Counted from the stretch's first letter, positions 47,431 through 57,302 are shown. The stretch is 64,000 bases of DNA from Marinobacter sp. B9-2 (GCA_003030785.1 PYVH01000003.1:2094-66093); one strand, 5' to 3'. Notes: a model not told the origin generated them from the letters alone. A program made the numbers and translations.

Positions 47431-48474
47431 ATGAGTGACTGGGAATCTGACAAGTCTGCCGATTGGGGTGACAAGCCCGTGGAGCCGGAGAAGGAAAGTA
47501 AGCCATTTTTCGGGCGTAAGTCGCCGAAGCTTCCGCCCGAATCCGGCCGTGACTGGAAGCTTATCGAAAAGCTGGTTATGTCTCTGCAGGCTGAGCAGCG
47601 CAGAAGCCGGCGTTGGGGCATTTTTTTCAAGTTCCTGACGTTCGGGTACCTGATCGCCTTGCTGTTCATGATCAAGTTTCCCCTCGGTGACTCTTTTGAA
47701 GGCGTGGCAGGAAAGCATACTGCCCTGGTGGAGGTTAACGGGCCGATCGCTTCAGACGAGCTGGCCAGTGCGGACAATATCGTTGGTTCCCTCCGAACAG
47801 CCTTTGAGGAGCCAAACTCGGTGGCCGTGATCCTTCGTATTAACAGTCCGGGTGGCAGTCCGGTTCAGGCAGGCTATGTCTACGACGAGATAAAGCGCTT
47901 GCGGGAAGAGTACCCGGAGAAGAAGGTATACGCTGTGATCTCCGATATCGGCGCCTCCGGAGCCTATTACATTGCTGCGGCTGCGGATGAAATCTATGCC
48001 AATCGTGCCAGCCTCGTCGGCTCCATCGGTGTTGTGGCCGGTGGCTTCGGGTTTACCGGTGTCATGGAGAAAATTGGAGTGGATCGCCGCCTTTATACGG
48101 CCGGTGACAACAAGGCATTCCTGGATCCATTCTCCCCCGAGGAGGAGGAAGAGGTGATGTTCTGGCAGAGCGTGCTGGAAAATACTCATCAACAGTTTAT
48201 TGAAGCGGTCAAGCAGGGGCGTGGTGATCGCCTGGCGGATGATGAGCGACTGTTCAGTGGCCTGGTCTGGAGCGGCGAGCAAGCCGTTGAACTGGGGTTG
48301 GCTGATGGGCTTGGCAGCGCATCCCATGTGGCCCGGCAGATCATCGGACAGGAAGAGCTTGTGGACTACAGTCGCCGCAAGTCGCCGTTCCAGGATATTG
48401 TCGATCAGCTTGGTGTTGCCTTTGGTGAGGGCTTTGCCAGTCAGTTGGTCGAGTCCCGCCTCGAGCTGCGTTAG
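47431..48474 (+). CDS. sppA: signal peptide peptidase SppA
   Basis: A 347-residue S49 membrane protease of the short (36K) type. An uncharged TM segment lies near residues 69-88, the catalytic serine in SDIGASGAYYIAAAAD and the base lysine in YTAGDNKAFLDPF. It degrades released signal peptides in the membrane. Polar N-terminal 45 residues precede the TM helix. The last 4 bases overlap the end of convergent maf. Confidence 0.92.
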   Translation: MSDWESDKSADWGDKPVEPEKESKPFFGRKSPKLPPESGRDWKLIEKLVMSLQAEQRRSRRWGIFFKFLTFGYLIALLFMIKFPLGDSFEGVAGKHTALVEVNGPIASDELASADNIVGSLRTAFEEPNSVAVILRINSPGGSPVQAGYVYDEIKRLREEYPEKKVYAVISDIGASGAYYIAAAADEIYANRASLVGSIGVVAGGFGFTGVMEKIGVDRRLYTAGDNKAFLDPFSPEEEEEVMFWQSVLENTHQQFIEAVKQGRGDRLADDERLFSGLVWSGEQAVELGLADGLGSASHVARQIIGQEELVDYSRRKSPFQDIVDQLGVAFGEGFASQLVESRLELR

Positions 48475-49088
48475 GTTCTTTCGGGCCCGGGCCGGTTTTC
48501 CAGCAGGGGATTCCGGCCCCAGCGCCGCAACATGTCATTAAGGGCGATCAGGGGTAATCCCACCAGGCTGTTGGGGTCTCGGCCCTCCAGCGCGTCGAAC
48601 AGTGTGATGCCCAAGCCCTCCATCTTGAAGCTGCCGGCGCAGTCGTAGGGTTTCTCTTGTAGCAGGTAGGCTTCTATCTCCTCGTCAGTCAGTTCACGGA
48701 ACCGGACGTTGTAGGTCTCGCAGAGACTCTCGAGCTTTCCGGAATTGGCATCAAACAGCGCCAGACCTGTTAAAAATAACACCCTGTGACCACTGCTCTG
48801 GCGCAACTGGTTTGTTGCCTGTTCGTGGTTGCCTGGTTTGCTCAGTACCGAGCCGTCAGGAAGGCAGGCGACCTGGTCCGAGCCGATGATCCAGTGGTCA
48901 GGAAATTGCTCCGCCAGGGCGCGGGCCTTGGTTTCGGCCAGCCGGGTGGCCAGCGATTCTCCGGATTCGCCTGGTTGTGGCGATTCATCGATGTTGGGGC
49001 TCGCGCAGGTAAAGGCCAGGCCCAGCCGCTCCAGCAGTGCCTTCCGGTAAGGCGACGAGGATGCCAGTAAGAGTGCTTTTCGGGTCAT
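48471..49088 (-). CDS. Maf-family nucleotide pyrophosphatase
   Basis: A 205-residue Maf protein. It hydrolyses non-canonical nucleoside triphosphates such as m7GTP (YceF subgroup), a housecleaning function. Start LASSSPYRKALLERLGL, then DESPQPGE and IIGSDQVACL, then KPYDCAGSFKMEGLG give family identity. The ATG at 49088 has AGGATT upstream, and it diverges from yceD. Confidence 0.9.
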   Translation of the reverse strand: MTRKALLLASSSPYRKALLERLGLAFTCASPNIDESPQPGESGESLATRLAETKARALAEQFPDHWIIGSDQVACLPDGSVLSKPGNHEQATNQLRQSSGHRVLFLTGLALFDANSGKLESLCETYNVRFRELTDEEIEAYLLQEKPYDCAGSFKMEGLGITLFDALEGRDPNSLVGLPLIALNDMLRRWGRNPLLENRPGPERT

Positions 49089-49189
49089 CTGCAGAATCCT
49101 TTGAGTGCCTGGTTAAGGTGACCGGCGAGCGGTTATCGTAAATTACACCTACCTGCACGGGAACCCCCGTGCAAAAAGCAACGAAGTCT

Positions 49190-49218
49190 TTGACAGCAGC
49201 GGGCTACGTCCCTAAAAT
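49190..49218 (+). promoter_or_regulatory. yceD-rpmF promoter
   Basis: Perfect TTGACA (49190-49195), 17-base spacer and TAAAAT (49213-49218, five of six). It ends 9 bases before the yceD ATG, so the message would start at or very near the initiation codon and have almost no leader. Confidence 0.75.
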
Positions 49219-49227
49219 TGCGCGCCT

Positions 49228-49782
49228 ATGTCAAATGCGTCCAACGCCGAGTTGCCCAAATCTGTTGATCCTTACCGGTTGGCGGAACAGACCAGCACAC
49301 TGGAGGGAATTATTCCCATCAGCGGGCTTGGCCGTTTTCGCGAGGCCGTTCTCGGTTTTTCGGATGGAGCAGCGTGCCGGGTAAAGCTGTCCTTCTATAT
49401 GGATAGCGAGCGGCGTCGAATTGTGTCCGGTGAGCTGGAAGCTCCGGTGGATCTGGAATGTCAGAGGTGCATGGGCGCCATGGGCGCGACGCTGGTTTCC
49501 CGGTTCACATTGGGGCTGGTTACCAGTGACGAACAGGCGCAACAGCTACCGAAAGAGCTCGAGCCTTTTCTGACCGACGATTTCACAGCAGATCTGTGGT
49601 CGATGGTGGAGGATGAGCTTTTGCTGGTGTTGCCACCGTTCCCGCTTCACGATCGGAACGATTGTCCGGCCCGGGAAGATCTCGAAGCTTATGAGCCTGA
49701 CAGCTCTGCGGCAGAGCCGGTGAGAAAGTCTGGCGAGAATCCGTTCAGTGTTTTGGCGGATCTCAAAAAGAAAAAGCATTAA
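49228..49782 (+). CDS. yceD: YceD (DUF177) family protein
   Basis: A 184-residue DUF177 protein, in E. coli linked to 23S rRNA accumulation and co-transcribed with rpmF. The two cysteines in LECQRCMGA and the late NDCPARED are conserved. The promoter at 49190 places the start of transcription at about 49225, so translation may begin from a leaderless or nearly leaderless message. RpmF starts 100 bases downstream. Confidence 0.85.
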   Translation: MSNASNAELPKSVDPYRLAEQTSTLEGIIPISGLGRFREAVLGFSDGAACRVKLSFYMDSERRRIVSGELEAPVDLECQRCMGAMGATLVSRFTLGLVTSDEQAQQLPKELEPFLTDDFTADLWSMVEDELLLVLPPFPLHDRNDCPAREDLEAYEPDSSAAEPVRKSGENPFSVLADLKKKKH

Positions 49783-49882
49783 CCGGGCGCGGGTATCCCT
49801 CGGGAAGCCGGCGCACATTCAACGAACAGACGTTACTTATTCAGCAAGACAAAGTTTACGTTAACAGGTCAGGAGCATAATC

Positions 49883-50062
49883 ATGGCTGTACAGCAAAAC
49901 CGAAAGACCCGTTCCAAGCGTGGCATGCGCCGTTCCCACGATGCTCTGAGCGCCGCTGCTCTGAGCACTGATGCGACCACCGGTGAAGTTCATCGTCGTC
50001 ACCACGTGTCTCCGGACGGCTTTTACCGTGGCAAGCAGGTAATCGAAGCACGCGACGAGTAA
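49883..50062 (+). CDS. rpmF: 50S ribosomal protein bL32
   Basis: A 59-residue basic protein: begins [18 protein letters not shown] and ends [14 protein letters not shown], clearly bL32. It has no cysteines, so this is the zinc-free form seen in gammaproteobacteria. AGGAGC precedes the ATG by 7 bases. It lies in the classical yceD-rpmF-plsX-fab order; plsX begins 13 bases after it. Confidence 0.97.
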   Translation: MAVQQNRKTRSKRGMRRSHDALSAAALSTDATTGEVHRRHHVSPDGFYRGKQVIEARDE

Positions 50063-50075
50063 ACTCGTTGCCGCT

Positions 50076-51107
50076 ATGCACCGCCCCGAATCGGATGGCA
50101 GAACGGTGAAGCCGGTCACCATTGCGATTGACGCCATGAGTGGCGATCGCGGCGCAGCCATTGTGGTTGCCGCGTCGTTGGAGGCGGTACGTGAAAACGA
50201 AGCCTTGAGCATCGTTCTGGTGGGAATCCGGAGCGAGCTTGAGGCTTTGTTGCGTGAAGGGCATGCCCGAATCCGCATTGTTGAAGCGGCGGATGTGGTG
50301 CGCATGAACGAGCGCCCGTCGCACGCTCTTCGTCACAAGAAGAATTCCTCCATGGCCATTGCGCTGAGCCTCGTCCGGGACAACGAAGCCCAGGGTTGTG
50401 TCAGCGCCGGGAACACAGGTGCGCTGATGGCGTTCGGCCGCACCATTATCCGCATGTATCCGGGCATAGAACGCCCCGCCATTGCCAAGCTGATTCCCTC
50501 GCTGAGAGGTCGTTGCCACGTCCTGGACCTGGGTGCCAATGTCGATTCCACCGCCGAGAACCTCTATCAGTATGCCTTGATGGGCTCACTGATGGCGTCT
50601 GCTATCTGCAGCCAGGCAGAGCCGCGGGTTGCTTTGCTGAACGTGGGCGAGGAAGAGATCAAGGGAAATGAGCAGGTGCGCCTGGCCTCTCACATGCTGG
50701 CCCAGTGCGACACCATCAATTATATCGGTTATGTGGAAGGCAGCGATCTGTTCCGCGATGTGGCTGATGTGGTTGTCTGCGACGGCTTTGTCGGAAACAT
50801 TGCCCTGAAAACCGGCGAGGGGGTTGCCGGGCTGTTAATAGAGCTGATGGAGCAGGCTTTCACCCGAAATCTCTACGGCAGGCTGGTTGGCCTGCTTGCC
50901 CGGCCGATTATCGGTCGGCTTCTGCAATTGATGGATCCTTCCCGCCACAACGGTGCCAGTTTGCTCGGGCTCCAGGGTGTGGTGATCAAGAGTCATGGCA
51001 ACGCCAACGAGCGCGCCATGCTGTCGGCCATTCGCCAGGCGGTCAGGGAAGTTGAGCTGGAAGTGCCCAGCCGTATCAATGAGCGCCTCGACGACCTCAT
51101 GCTTTGA
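50076..51107 (+). CDS. plsX: phosphate acyltransferase PlsX
   Basis: A 343-residue enzyme making acyl-phosphate from acyl-ACP for phospholipid synthesis. Start IAIDAMSGDRGA, SAGNTGALMA and a C-terminal VEVPSRINERL. ATG 50076 lacks a good ribosome site; GTG 50106 would give the shorter start seen in some relatives. Follows rpmF and is 112 bases ahead of fabD. Confidence 0.95.
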   Translation: MHRPESDGRTVKPVTIAIDAMSGDRGAAIVVAASLEAVRENEALSIVLVGIRSELEALLREGHARIRIVEAADVVRMNERPSHALRHKKNSSMAIALSLVRDNEAQGCVSAGNTGALMAFGRTIIRMYPGIERPAIAKLIPSLRGRCHVLDLGANVDSTAENLYQYALMGSLMASAICSQAEPRVALLNVGEEEIKGNEQVRLASHMLAQCDTINYIGYVEGSDLFRDVADVVVCDGFVGNIALKTGEGVAGLLIELMEQAFTRNLYGRLVGLLARPIIGRLLQLMDPSRHNGASLLGLQGVVIKSHGNANERAMLSAIRQAVREVELEVPSRINERLDDLML

Positions 51108-51219
51108 GTGCCTGAGACTAAAGTCTGTCCCGGTTTGGCCACGCATTCGCGGATAATTGGCCTAACTTGTACTATTGGCTAATCTCACGTAACCACCCAA
51201 TGACGATAAGATCCCGCTT

Positions 51220-52158
51220 ATGAAATCAGCCTTTATTTTTCCAGGACAAGGGTCGCAATCAGTGGGCATGCTCTCAGCCGCCGCTGAAGCCTGGCCCATC
51301 ATCGACAGGACCTTTGCCGAAGCCTCCAATGTGCTTGGCTATGACCTCTGGGAACTCTGCCAGAAGGGCCCGGCCGAGGAACTCAACAAAACCATGGTTA
51401 CCCAGCCTGCGCTTCTGACGGCCAGTGTCGCCCTGTGGCGCCAGTGGTTTGTAGCAGGTGGCAGTGCCCCGGACTTTCTTGCCGGCCATAGTCTGGGCGA
51501 GTATAGCGCCCTGGTTGCCGCCGAGAGCCTCGACTTTGTTGAAGCGGTGAAACTGGTTCGTTTGCGCGGTGAGCTAATGCAGGATGCCGTGCCGGCAGGT
51601 GAAGGGAAAATGGCTGCTATCCTGGGCCTTGAGGACGATGACGTTGTTGCGGCCTGCGAAGGCGCTGCGCAAGGTGATGTGGTTTCCGCCGTTAACTTCA
51701 ATGCCCCCGGCCAGGTCGTGATTGCAGGCTCCGCAGCGGCGGTTGAGCGCGCTATTGAGGCCTGTAAGGAAAAGGGCGCGCGCAAGGCCATGCCATTGCC
51801 CGTCAGCGTGCCGTCCCATTGCGCGCTGATGAAGGGCGCTGCCGAGGAGCTGGCGAAAGCGCTGGAGGATGTACGCTTTAACGATGCTGTCATCCCGGTT
51901 ATACAAAATGTTAACGCCGCGGCCGAGACCGAATCCGCTACACTGAAGGCCAACCTGCTCAAGCAGCTCTATTCACCGGTGCTCTGGACAGATTCCGTGC
52001 GTACCCTGGTTGGCAACGGTGTCGAAGTGGCAGTTGAGTGCGGCACCGGCAAAGTGTTGGCAGGGCTTGCCAAGCGTATCGACCGGGCCTTGGCGGTTCA
52101 CAGTATCGAAGACCCGGATTCACTGGCGAAGGCGCTCGACGCTTTCGGCCAGTCCTGA
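51220..52158 (+). CDS. fabD: malonyl CoA-acyl carrier protein transacylase
   Basis: A 312-residue enzyme that loads malonyl groups from CoA to ACP. FPGQGSQSVGML at residues 6-17, catalytic Ser in GHSLGEYSAL (about 92), His in PSHCALMKGA. Starts 112 bases after plsX, after a region holding weak -10-like sequences; 18 bases ahead of fabG. Confidence 0.96.
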   Translation: MKSAFIFPGQGSQSVGMLSAAAEAWPIIDRTFAEASNVLGYDLWELCQKGPAEELNKTMVTQPALLTASVALWRQWFVAGGSAPDFLAGHSLGEYSALVAAESLDFVEAVKLVRLRGELMQDAVPAGEGKMAAILGLEDDDVVAACEGAAQGDVVSAVNFNAPGQVVIAGSAAAVERAIEACKEKGARKAMPLPVSVPSHCALMKGAAEELAKALEDVRFNDAVIPVIQNVNAAAETESATLKANLLKQLYSPVLWTDSVRTLVGNGVEVAVECGTGKVLAGLAKRIDRALAVHSIEDPDSLAKALDAFGQS

Positions 52159-52176
52159 AACGAAAGGGAGTTATGC

Positions 52177-52920
52177 ATGTCTCTGGAAGGTAAAACCGCA
52201 CTGGTAACCGGTGCTACCCGCGGCATTGGCCAGGCGATTGCCCGTGCGCTGGCCGCGCAGGGCGCTGAAGTCATCGGTACGGCGACCAGTGAGGCCGGTG
52301 CCGAGTCCATCACCAATGACCTCCAGTCGGGCGGCTACAAGGGCTACGGCATGGTCATGAACGTGGCCGATCCCGCCAGCATTGAAGCAGGGCTTAAGGC
52401 GCTGACGGAAAAATCCGGTGCACCGCTGATTCTGGTTAATAATGCCGGCATTACCCGTGATAACCTGCTGATGCGTTTGAAGGACGAGGACTGGGCGTCA
52501 GTCCTGGAGACCAATTTGTCCAGCGTTTACCGCACCAGCAAGGCCGTGCTTCGCGGTATGGCGAAGGCCAGATGGGGTCGGATCATCAATATCAGTTCCG
52601 TGGTTGCCGGTATGGGCAATCCGGGGCAGGGCAACTATTGCGCTGCCAAGGCAGGGGTTGAAGGGTTTACCCGGAGCCTTGCCAAAGAAATGTCGAACCG
52701 GGGAATCACCGCAAATTGCGTGGCTCCTGGATTTATTGACACGGATATGACAAAAAAACTGGACGACAAGCAGCGCGAGACTATGCTGGAAATCATACCC
52801 GCGGGTCGTCTGGGTGAGCCGGAAGAAGTGGCAGCCGTGGTTGCCTTCCTGGCATCAGATGCAGCCGGTTACGTGACGGGTGAAACCATCAACGTGAACG
52901 GCGGAATGTACATGGGATAA
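52177..52920 (+). CDS. fabG: 3-oxoacyl-ACP reductase
   Basis: A 247-residue short-chain dehydrogenase reducing ketoacyl-ACP with [16 protein letters not shown] at 12-22, catalytic Ser/Tyr/Lys in [22 protein letters not shown], and GGMYMG C-terminus. Followed by two small hairpins before acpP. Confidence 0.97.
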   Translation: MSLEGKTALVTGATRGIGQAIARALAAQGAEVIGTATSEAGAESITNDLQSGGYKGYGMVMNVADPASIEAGLKALTEKSGAPLILVNNAGITRDNLLMRLKDEDWASVLETNLSSVYRTSKAVLRGMAKARWGRIINISSVVAGMGNPGQGNYCAAKAGVEGFTRSLAKEMSNRGITANCVAPGFIDTDMTKKLDDKQRETMLEIIPAGRLGEPEEVAAVVAFLASDAAGYVTGETINVNGGMYMG

Positions 52921-52992
52921 GGCCCCTGTCGGGGTCTGTGCGCAACTCCTTGTCGCACAACATGTTTATCAGAATCCCTGCTTGTTTGCAGG
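52921..52992 (+). promoter_or_regulatory. fabG-acpP gap with two small hairpins
   Basis: GGCCCC-TGTC-GGGGTC (52921-52936) begins right after the fabG stop, and CCTGC-TTGTTT-GCAGG (52977-52992) follows. Neither is backed by a T-run, so they may stabilise or partly attenuate mRNA before the highly expressed acpP. An in-frame open stretch upstream of acpP from 52938 is not needed for the protein. Confidence 0.35.
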
Positions 52993-53054
52993 TAGGGTTT
53001 AAACTAAACTGGCAGCACTTGAGTTGCTTGGTTGACACACAAAGTGAGGACATT

Positions 53055-53288
53055 ATGAGTACAGTTGAAGAGCGCGTGAAGAAGATCGTTTGTGAACAGT
53101 TGGGCGTTAAAGAGTCCGAAGTTCAGAATTCATCTTCTTTTGTAGAGGATCTTGGCGCTGACTCACTGGACACCGTTGAGCTGGTTATGGCACTGGAAGA
53201 GGAATTTGAAACCGAGATTCCCGACGAGGAAGCCGAAAAGCTGACAAGTGTTCAGGACGCGATCGACTACATCGTCGCACACACCTGA
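53055..53288 (+). CDS. acpP: acyl carrier protein
   Basis: A 77-residue acidic carrier protein. The phosphopantetheine serine is in [10 protein letters not shown] at about residue 37. GTGAGGA precedes ATG 53055, which gives the canonical [10 protein letters not shown] start. Carries growing chains for all fab steps. Terminated at 53314-53353. Confidence 0.97.
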   Translation: MSTVEERVKKIVCEQLGVKESEVQNSSSFVEDLGADSLDTVELVMALEEEFETEIPDEEAEKLTSVQDAIDYIVAHT

Positions 53289-53313
53289 TACTCTGCATTT
53301 AAGAAAGCCAGGC

Positions 53314-53353
53314 AAAAAGCCGTCCTTGTGAAACAGCGAGGGACGGCTTTTTT
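53314..53353 (+). terminator. acpP terminator
   Basis: AAAAAGCCGTCC (53314-53325) pairs with GGACGGCTTTTT (53341-53352) around a 15-base loop, followed by further T. Separates acpP from fabF, although partial read-through is likely as the cluster continues. Confidence 0.85.
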
Positions 53354-53418
53354 ATTGGCTGAAAATCAGGTTCAATCTGCGTTCAGGTTCATTCGGACAA
53401 GATCAGGTGCAAGGGGTT

Positions 53419-54666
53419 ATGACGAAACGGCGAGTTGTCATTACAGGCATGGGCATGCTGTCACCAGTGGGCAACAGCGTGGCGGCGTCCTGGGAGGCCA
53501 TCAAGGCAGGACGTAGCGGGATCGGTATGATCGACCGCTTCGACGCGTCCGCCTATAACACTCGGATCGGAGGGGCCATTCGGGATCTGGATATGGAACC
53601 CTACCTTTCTCCCAAGGACGCCAGAAAGCTCGACGCCTTTATCCACTATGGCCTGATTGCAGCCCAGCAGGCGGTGGACGACAGCGGCCTCGAATCGTTT
53701 GACCAGCTTGACCGGGAACGCGTCGGTATTGCGATTGGCTCCGGCATCGGTGGCCTCGAGTACATTGAAAAAAGCGTTCTCACCATGGACAAGTCCGGGC
53801 CCCGCAAGGTGTCGCCGTTTTTCGTCCCGGCCTCCGTGATCAACATGATCTCCGGAAACGCCGCGATCCGTTTCGGCTATCGCGGCCCGAACATTGCGAT
53901 CGTGACCGCCTGCACTACCGGTACCCATAACATTGGCTATGCGGCCCGTACGATCGCCTATGGCGACGCCGAGGTGATGCTGGCCGGTGGGTCGGAAATG
54001 GCGACGACGCGCACCGGTATGGCCGCCTTTTCTGCCGCCCGGGCACTGTCTACCCGCAACGACGAGCCGGAAAAGGCCAGCCGTCCGTGGGATAAAGACC
54101 GGGACGGCTTTGTGCTCAGTGATGGAGCCGGTGTGGTGGTTCTTGAAGAGCTTGAACACGCCAAGCAGCGAGGTGCCACGATATACGGCGAAGTGGTTGG
54201 CTTCGGTATGAGCGATGACGCCCATCACATTACTGCACCGCCGGAAGACGGTGAGGGTGCGGCCCGATCCATGGCCAATGCCGTGCGTGACGCCGGCCTG
54301 AATTTAGACGAAATTGATTATATCAATGCCCACGGCACCTCAACCCAGGTCGGTGACGTCGCGGAGGTGGCTGCGGTTCGGTGGGTATTCGGCGGACATG
54401 CCGAAAAGCTGGCCATGAGCAGCACCAAATCCATGACCGGGCACCTGCTGGGCGCCGCCGGTGCCGTAGAGGCCATTTTCTCGGTATTGTCGATTCGTGA
54501 TGGCGTGCTGCCGCCAACCATCAATCTGGACAATCCTGATGATGGATGCGATCTGGATCTTGTTGCCCACAAGAGCCGTCAGGCCGATGTACGGGTGGCA
54601 CTGTCCAACTCGTTCGGATTCGGTGGTACCAATGGAACCCTGATTTTCCGTCGCTACGAAGGCTGA
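53419..54666 (+). CDS. fabF: 3-oxoacyl-ACP synthase II
   Basis: A 415-residue condensing enzyme extending acyl-ACP with malonyl-ACP. Active-site Cys in [12 protein letters not shown], and His in [11 protein letters not shown] and [17 protein letters not shown] 53419 is used, aligned with family starts; GTG 53407 is an alternative. PabC follows after 5 bases. Confidence 0.95.
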   Translation: MTKRRVVITGMGMLSPVGNSVAASWEAIKAGRSGIGMIDRFDASAYNTRIGGAIRDLDMEPYLSPKDARKLDAFIHYGLIAAQQAVDDSGLESFDQLDRERVGIAIGSGIGGLEYIEKSVLTMDKSGPRKVSPFFVPASVINMISGNAAIRFGYRGPNIAIVTACTTGTHNIGYAARTIAYGDAEVMLAGGSEMATTRTGMAAFSAARALSTRNDEPEKASRPWDKDRDGFVLSDGAGVVVLEELEHAKQRGATIYGEVVGFGMSDDAHHITAPPEDGEGAARSMANAVRDAGLNLDEIDYINAHGTSTQVGDVAEVAAVRWVFGGHAEKLAMSSTKSMTGHLLGAAGAVEAIFSVLSIRDGVLPPTINLDNPDDGCDLDLVAHKSRQADVRVALSNSFGFGGTNGTLIFRRYEG

Positions 54667-54671
54667 CCCTG

Positions 54672-55493
54672 GTGGTGTTTCGTCTTTTCTGGGCCGACGA
54701 GGGCAGTCTGCCTGCCAATGACCGGGGGCTCGCCTACGGTGACGGGTTGTTCGAGACCATTCGGATGTCCGGACAGCAAGGCGTTCTGCTTTCCCGCCAT
54801 CTGGAGCGTCTGGTGCGCGACGCCAGACGCCTCGGAATCGAGGTAACGCGAAAGGAGCTTGCCAACGTGTGCGTTGAGGCTTCGCTGCGATTCGCTGATC
54901 GTTTCAAGGCCGAGGGCTGGATTCTCAAGCTGACCCTGACCCGCGGAAGTGGTGGGCGGGGATACCGGCCAGATTCCGGGATGGAGCCAAATATGCTGGT
55001 CTCGGCTTCGCCGTTGCCTCCGGCACCGGATCTCGCCGGCGTTGCCGTTGATTTTTCCAAGGTGCCCCTTGCCGTTAATCCGTTACTTGCCGGAATCAAA
55101 TCACTGAACCGGATCGAGCAGGTCCTGGCGGCTGCTGAGCTCGGACCTTCGCTGTTCGAGGTGATCATGGCTGATCGTGACGGTAATCTCGTGGAAGGCA
55201 CCCGTACCAATCTTCTGCTTCGGCAGGCCGATACCTGGGTAACGCCGCCGGCGTCGAGTCTGGCGGTTGCCGGTGTGCTCAGACAGTGGCTGTTGGAGCG
55301 TCTGAGGCAGAAGGGGGAGTCGGTAACCGAGCGTGCGGTCACCGTGAGTGATGTGCTGGGCCCTGATTGCCAGGGTCTGTTTCTGTTGAACAGCGTGCTT
55401 GGCATTGTTCCGGTTCGCACTATTGCCGGTCATGATTTGCCTGTCGATAGCGGACTTGCGACAATCTTCAATCCTCTCGAAACACTGGAATAA
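54672..55493 (+). CDS. pabC: 4-amino-4-deoxychorismate lyase
   Basis: A 273-residue PLP enzyme (fold IV) that releases p-aminobenzoate from aminodeoxychorismate, for folate. The motif DRGLAYGDGLFETIR near residue 18 and the catalytic lysine in AGIKSLNRIEQVLA are visible, plus LVEGTRTNLLL. The start is GTG 54672 (or GTG 54675), giving only 5 bases after fabF. Followed by mltG after 5 bases. Confidence 0.92.
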   Translation: MVFRLFWADEGSLPANDRGLAYGDGLFETIRMSGQQGVLLSRHLERLVRDARRLGIEVTRKELANVCVEASLRFADRFKAEGWILKLTLTRGSGGRGYRPDSGMEPNMLVSASPLPPAPDLAGVAVDFSKVPLAVNPLLAGIKSLNRIEQVLAAAELGPSLFEVIMADRDGNLVEGTRTNLLLRQADTWVTPPASSLAVAGVLRQWLLERLRQKGESVTERAVTVSDVLGPDCQGLFLLNSVLGIVPVRTIAGHDLPVDSGLATIFNPLETLE

Positions 55494-55498
55494 ATCCT

Positions 55499-56563
55499 TT
55501 GCTCAAGAAGTTATTGCTTGCGTGCGTTTGCGTCGCCGTGCTTGCCTCGGCAGGAACCGGCCTCTGGGTGTGGCAGGGTCTGCAAGGCCTGAAAAAGCCG
55601 GTGATACTGGAAGAGCCGCTGCTGTTTGACGTTCCTCAGGGTAGTTCCTTCATTGAAGTGGTTGGTCGGCTCGAGGCTAAAGGTCTGGTTTCAGACCGGC
55701 TGTGGCTGAGGCTGTATGGTCGGCTCGAGCCTGCGCTGACCCGGATCAAGGCGGGCCAGTACGAATTTCTCAGTGGCATGAGCCCCAGGGACATGATCGA
55801 TGTCATGGTGTCGGGGGATACCAAGCACTGGTATGTGCAGTTCATCGAGGGCTGGACCTTCAAGGACATGAGAGCGGCTCTGGCCCAGGCTGAGCGGCTT
55901 CAGAAGGTCACCGGCCAGTGGACCAGTGAGCAGATCATGGCAGCCGTTGGCGCCGAAGGTGAGCATCCCGAAGGGCGATTCTTTCCGGATACCTACGCCT
56001 TTACCAGCAGCGAATCTGACCTCGACCTGTTGAAGCGGGCCTTCAACCGGATGGAAACAGTGCTGGCGGAGGAATGGGAGGCTCGGGAAGAAGGGCTTCC
56101 TTACGACACACCATACGAAGCCCTGATCATGGCCTCGATTGTGGAGCGTGAGACGGGTGCGCCCCATGAGCGGGACCAGGTTGCGGGCGTGTTTGTCCGT
56201 CGTCTTCAGAAGGGCATGCGGTTACAAACCGACCCCACGGTCATTTACGGCATGGGCGATAGTTATCAGGGGCGGATAGGGCGCAAGGACCTGCGCACCT
56301 ATACACCCTACAATACGTACAGAATCAGTGGCCTGCCTCCCACACCCATTGCCCTGCCAGGCCGTGAATCCATTCATGCTGCCCTGCATCCGGATGACGG
56401 TGATGCACTGTATTTCGTTGCCAGGGGTGATGGCACCCACAAGTTTTCACGCACACTGTCGGAACACCAGAAAGCAGTGCGTGAGTTCCAGTTGAACAGA
56501 CGTGAAGACTACCGCTCCTCGCCTGCGCCACAGGGCAGCGACGACGATGAGGGCGCAGGATGA
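55499..56563 (+). CDS. mltG: endolytic murein transglycosylase MltG
   Basis: A 354-residue YceG-like enzyme with an N-terminal membrane helix (residues 4-24), releasing nascent glycan strands. The catalytic glutamate lies in MASIVERETGAPHERDQVAG, and the QTDPTVIYGMG and NTYRISGLPPTPI motifs are kept. Start is TTG 55499. Its stop overlaps the tmk start (ATGA, 56560-56563). Confidence 0.93.
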   Translation: MLKKLLLACVCVAVLASAGTGLWVWQGLQGLKKPVILEEPLLFDVPQGSSFIEVVGRLEAKGLVSDRLWLRLYGRLEPALTRIKAGQYEFLSGMSPRDMIDVMVSGDTKHWYVQFIEGWTFKDMRAALAQAERLQKVTGQWTSEQIMAAVGAEGEHPEGRFFPDTYAFTSSESDLDLLKRAFNRMETVLAEEWEAREEGLPYDTPYEALIMASIVERETGAPHERDQVAGVFVRRLQKGMRLQTDPTVIYGMGDSYQGRIGRKDLRTYTPYNTYRISGLPPTPIALPGRESIHAALHPDDGDALYFVARGDGTHKFSRTLSEHQKAVREFQLNRREDYRSSPAPQGSDDDEGAG

Positions 56564-57201
56564 GCATGAGGGGGCAATTCATAACCTTTGAGGGCACGGA
56601 AGGAGTTGGCAAGTCTACCCAGCTTACCAATGCCTCCAGAACCCTCGAGGAACTCGGGGTAGATTACATTGTGACCCGGGAGCCCGGCGGCACGCCGATG
56701 GCAGAGGCGATTCGGGAGTTGTTGCTGGCGCCCCGGGATGAGCCAGTTAACGAAATCACTGAGCTGTTGCTCATGTTTGCGGCCCGGGCCCAGCACCTGC
56801 ACACGCGTATTCTGCCGGCGATCAATTCAGGTCAGTGGGTGCTTTGTGACCGGTTCACCGACGCGACTTTCGCCTACCAGGGAGGCGGTCGCGGCGTTCC
56901 GAAGGATCGAATTGCGCTGCTGGAGAATCTGGTTCAGGGCGAGGTGCGCCCCGACCACGTTATCTTGCTGGATGCCCCTGTAGCGACCGGAATGGCCCGA
57001 GCCCGCGATCGAGGCGAGCTGGATCGCTTTGAACAGGAAGATCTGGAGTTCTTTCAGCGAATCAGGGATGTCTATCGGGAGCGGGCCATTGCTCAGCCGT
57101 CCAGGTACCACGTAGTCAATGCAGCCCGCTCACTGGAGGAGGTTTCTGGGGCCGTCTCCGGCTTGCTGTCCGAATGGGTAACCCAATCGGCTGTTCGCTG
57201 A
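56560..57201 (+). CDS. tmk: thymidylate kinase
   Basis: A 213-residue kinase phosphorylating dTMP. P-loop FEGTEGVGKST near residue 8, DRFTDATFAYQGGGRG and the LID part ARDRGELDRFEQED. Coupled to mltG by a 4-base overlap. Genes for holB, pilZ and tatD that often follow are not found in the next 100 bases; an AraC gene comes instead. Confidence 0.95.
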   Translation: MSMRGQFITFEGTEGVGKSTQLTNASRTLEELGVDYIVTREPGGTPMAEAIRELLLAPRDEPVNEITELLLMFAARAQHLHTRILPAINSGQWVLCDRFTDATFAYQGGGRGVPKDRIALLENLVQGEVRPDHVILLDAPVATGMARARDRGELDRFEQEDLEFFQRIRDVYRERAIAQPSRYHVVNAARSLEEVSGAVSGLLSEWVTQSAVR

Positions 57202-57302
57202 AGGGATCTCCGCCTCCCCAGTGATTTGCCCGCCATTCGTGCACTTTTTGTAATGTTCTGCTTTAATTGATGTACATTCTCAGTTAACAGCCGGCAGCTT
57301 TA

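Noticed and set aside
52938-53054. N-terminal extension of acpP
   Set aside because: ACP starts at 53055 with a good GAGGA site; the extension is unlike any ACP.
53461-54228. Minus-strand frame opposite fabF
   Set aside because: Antisense to the active-site region of FabF.
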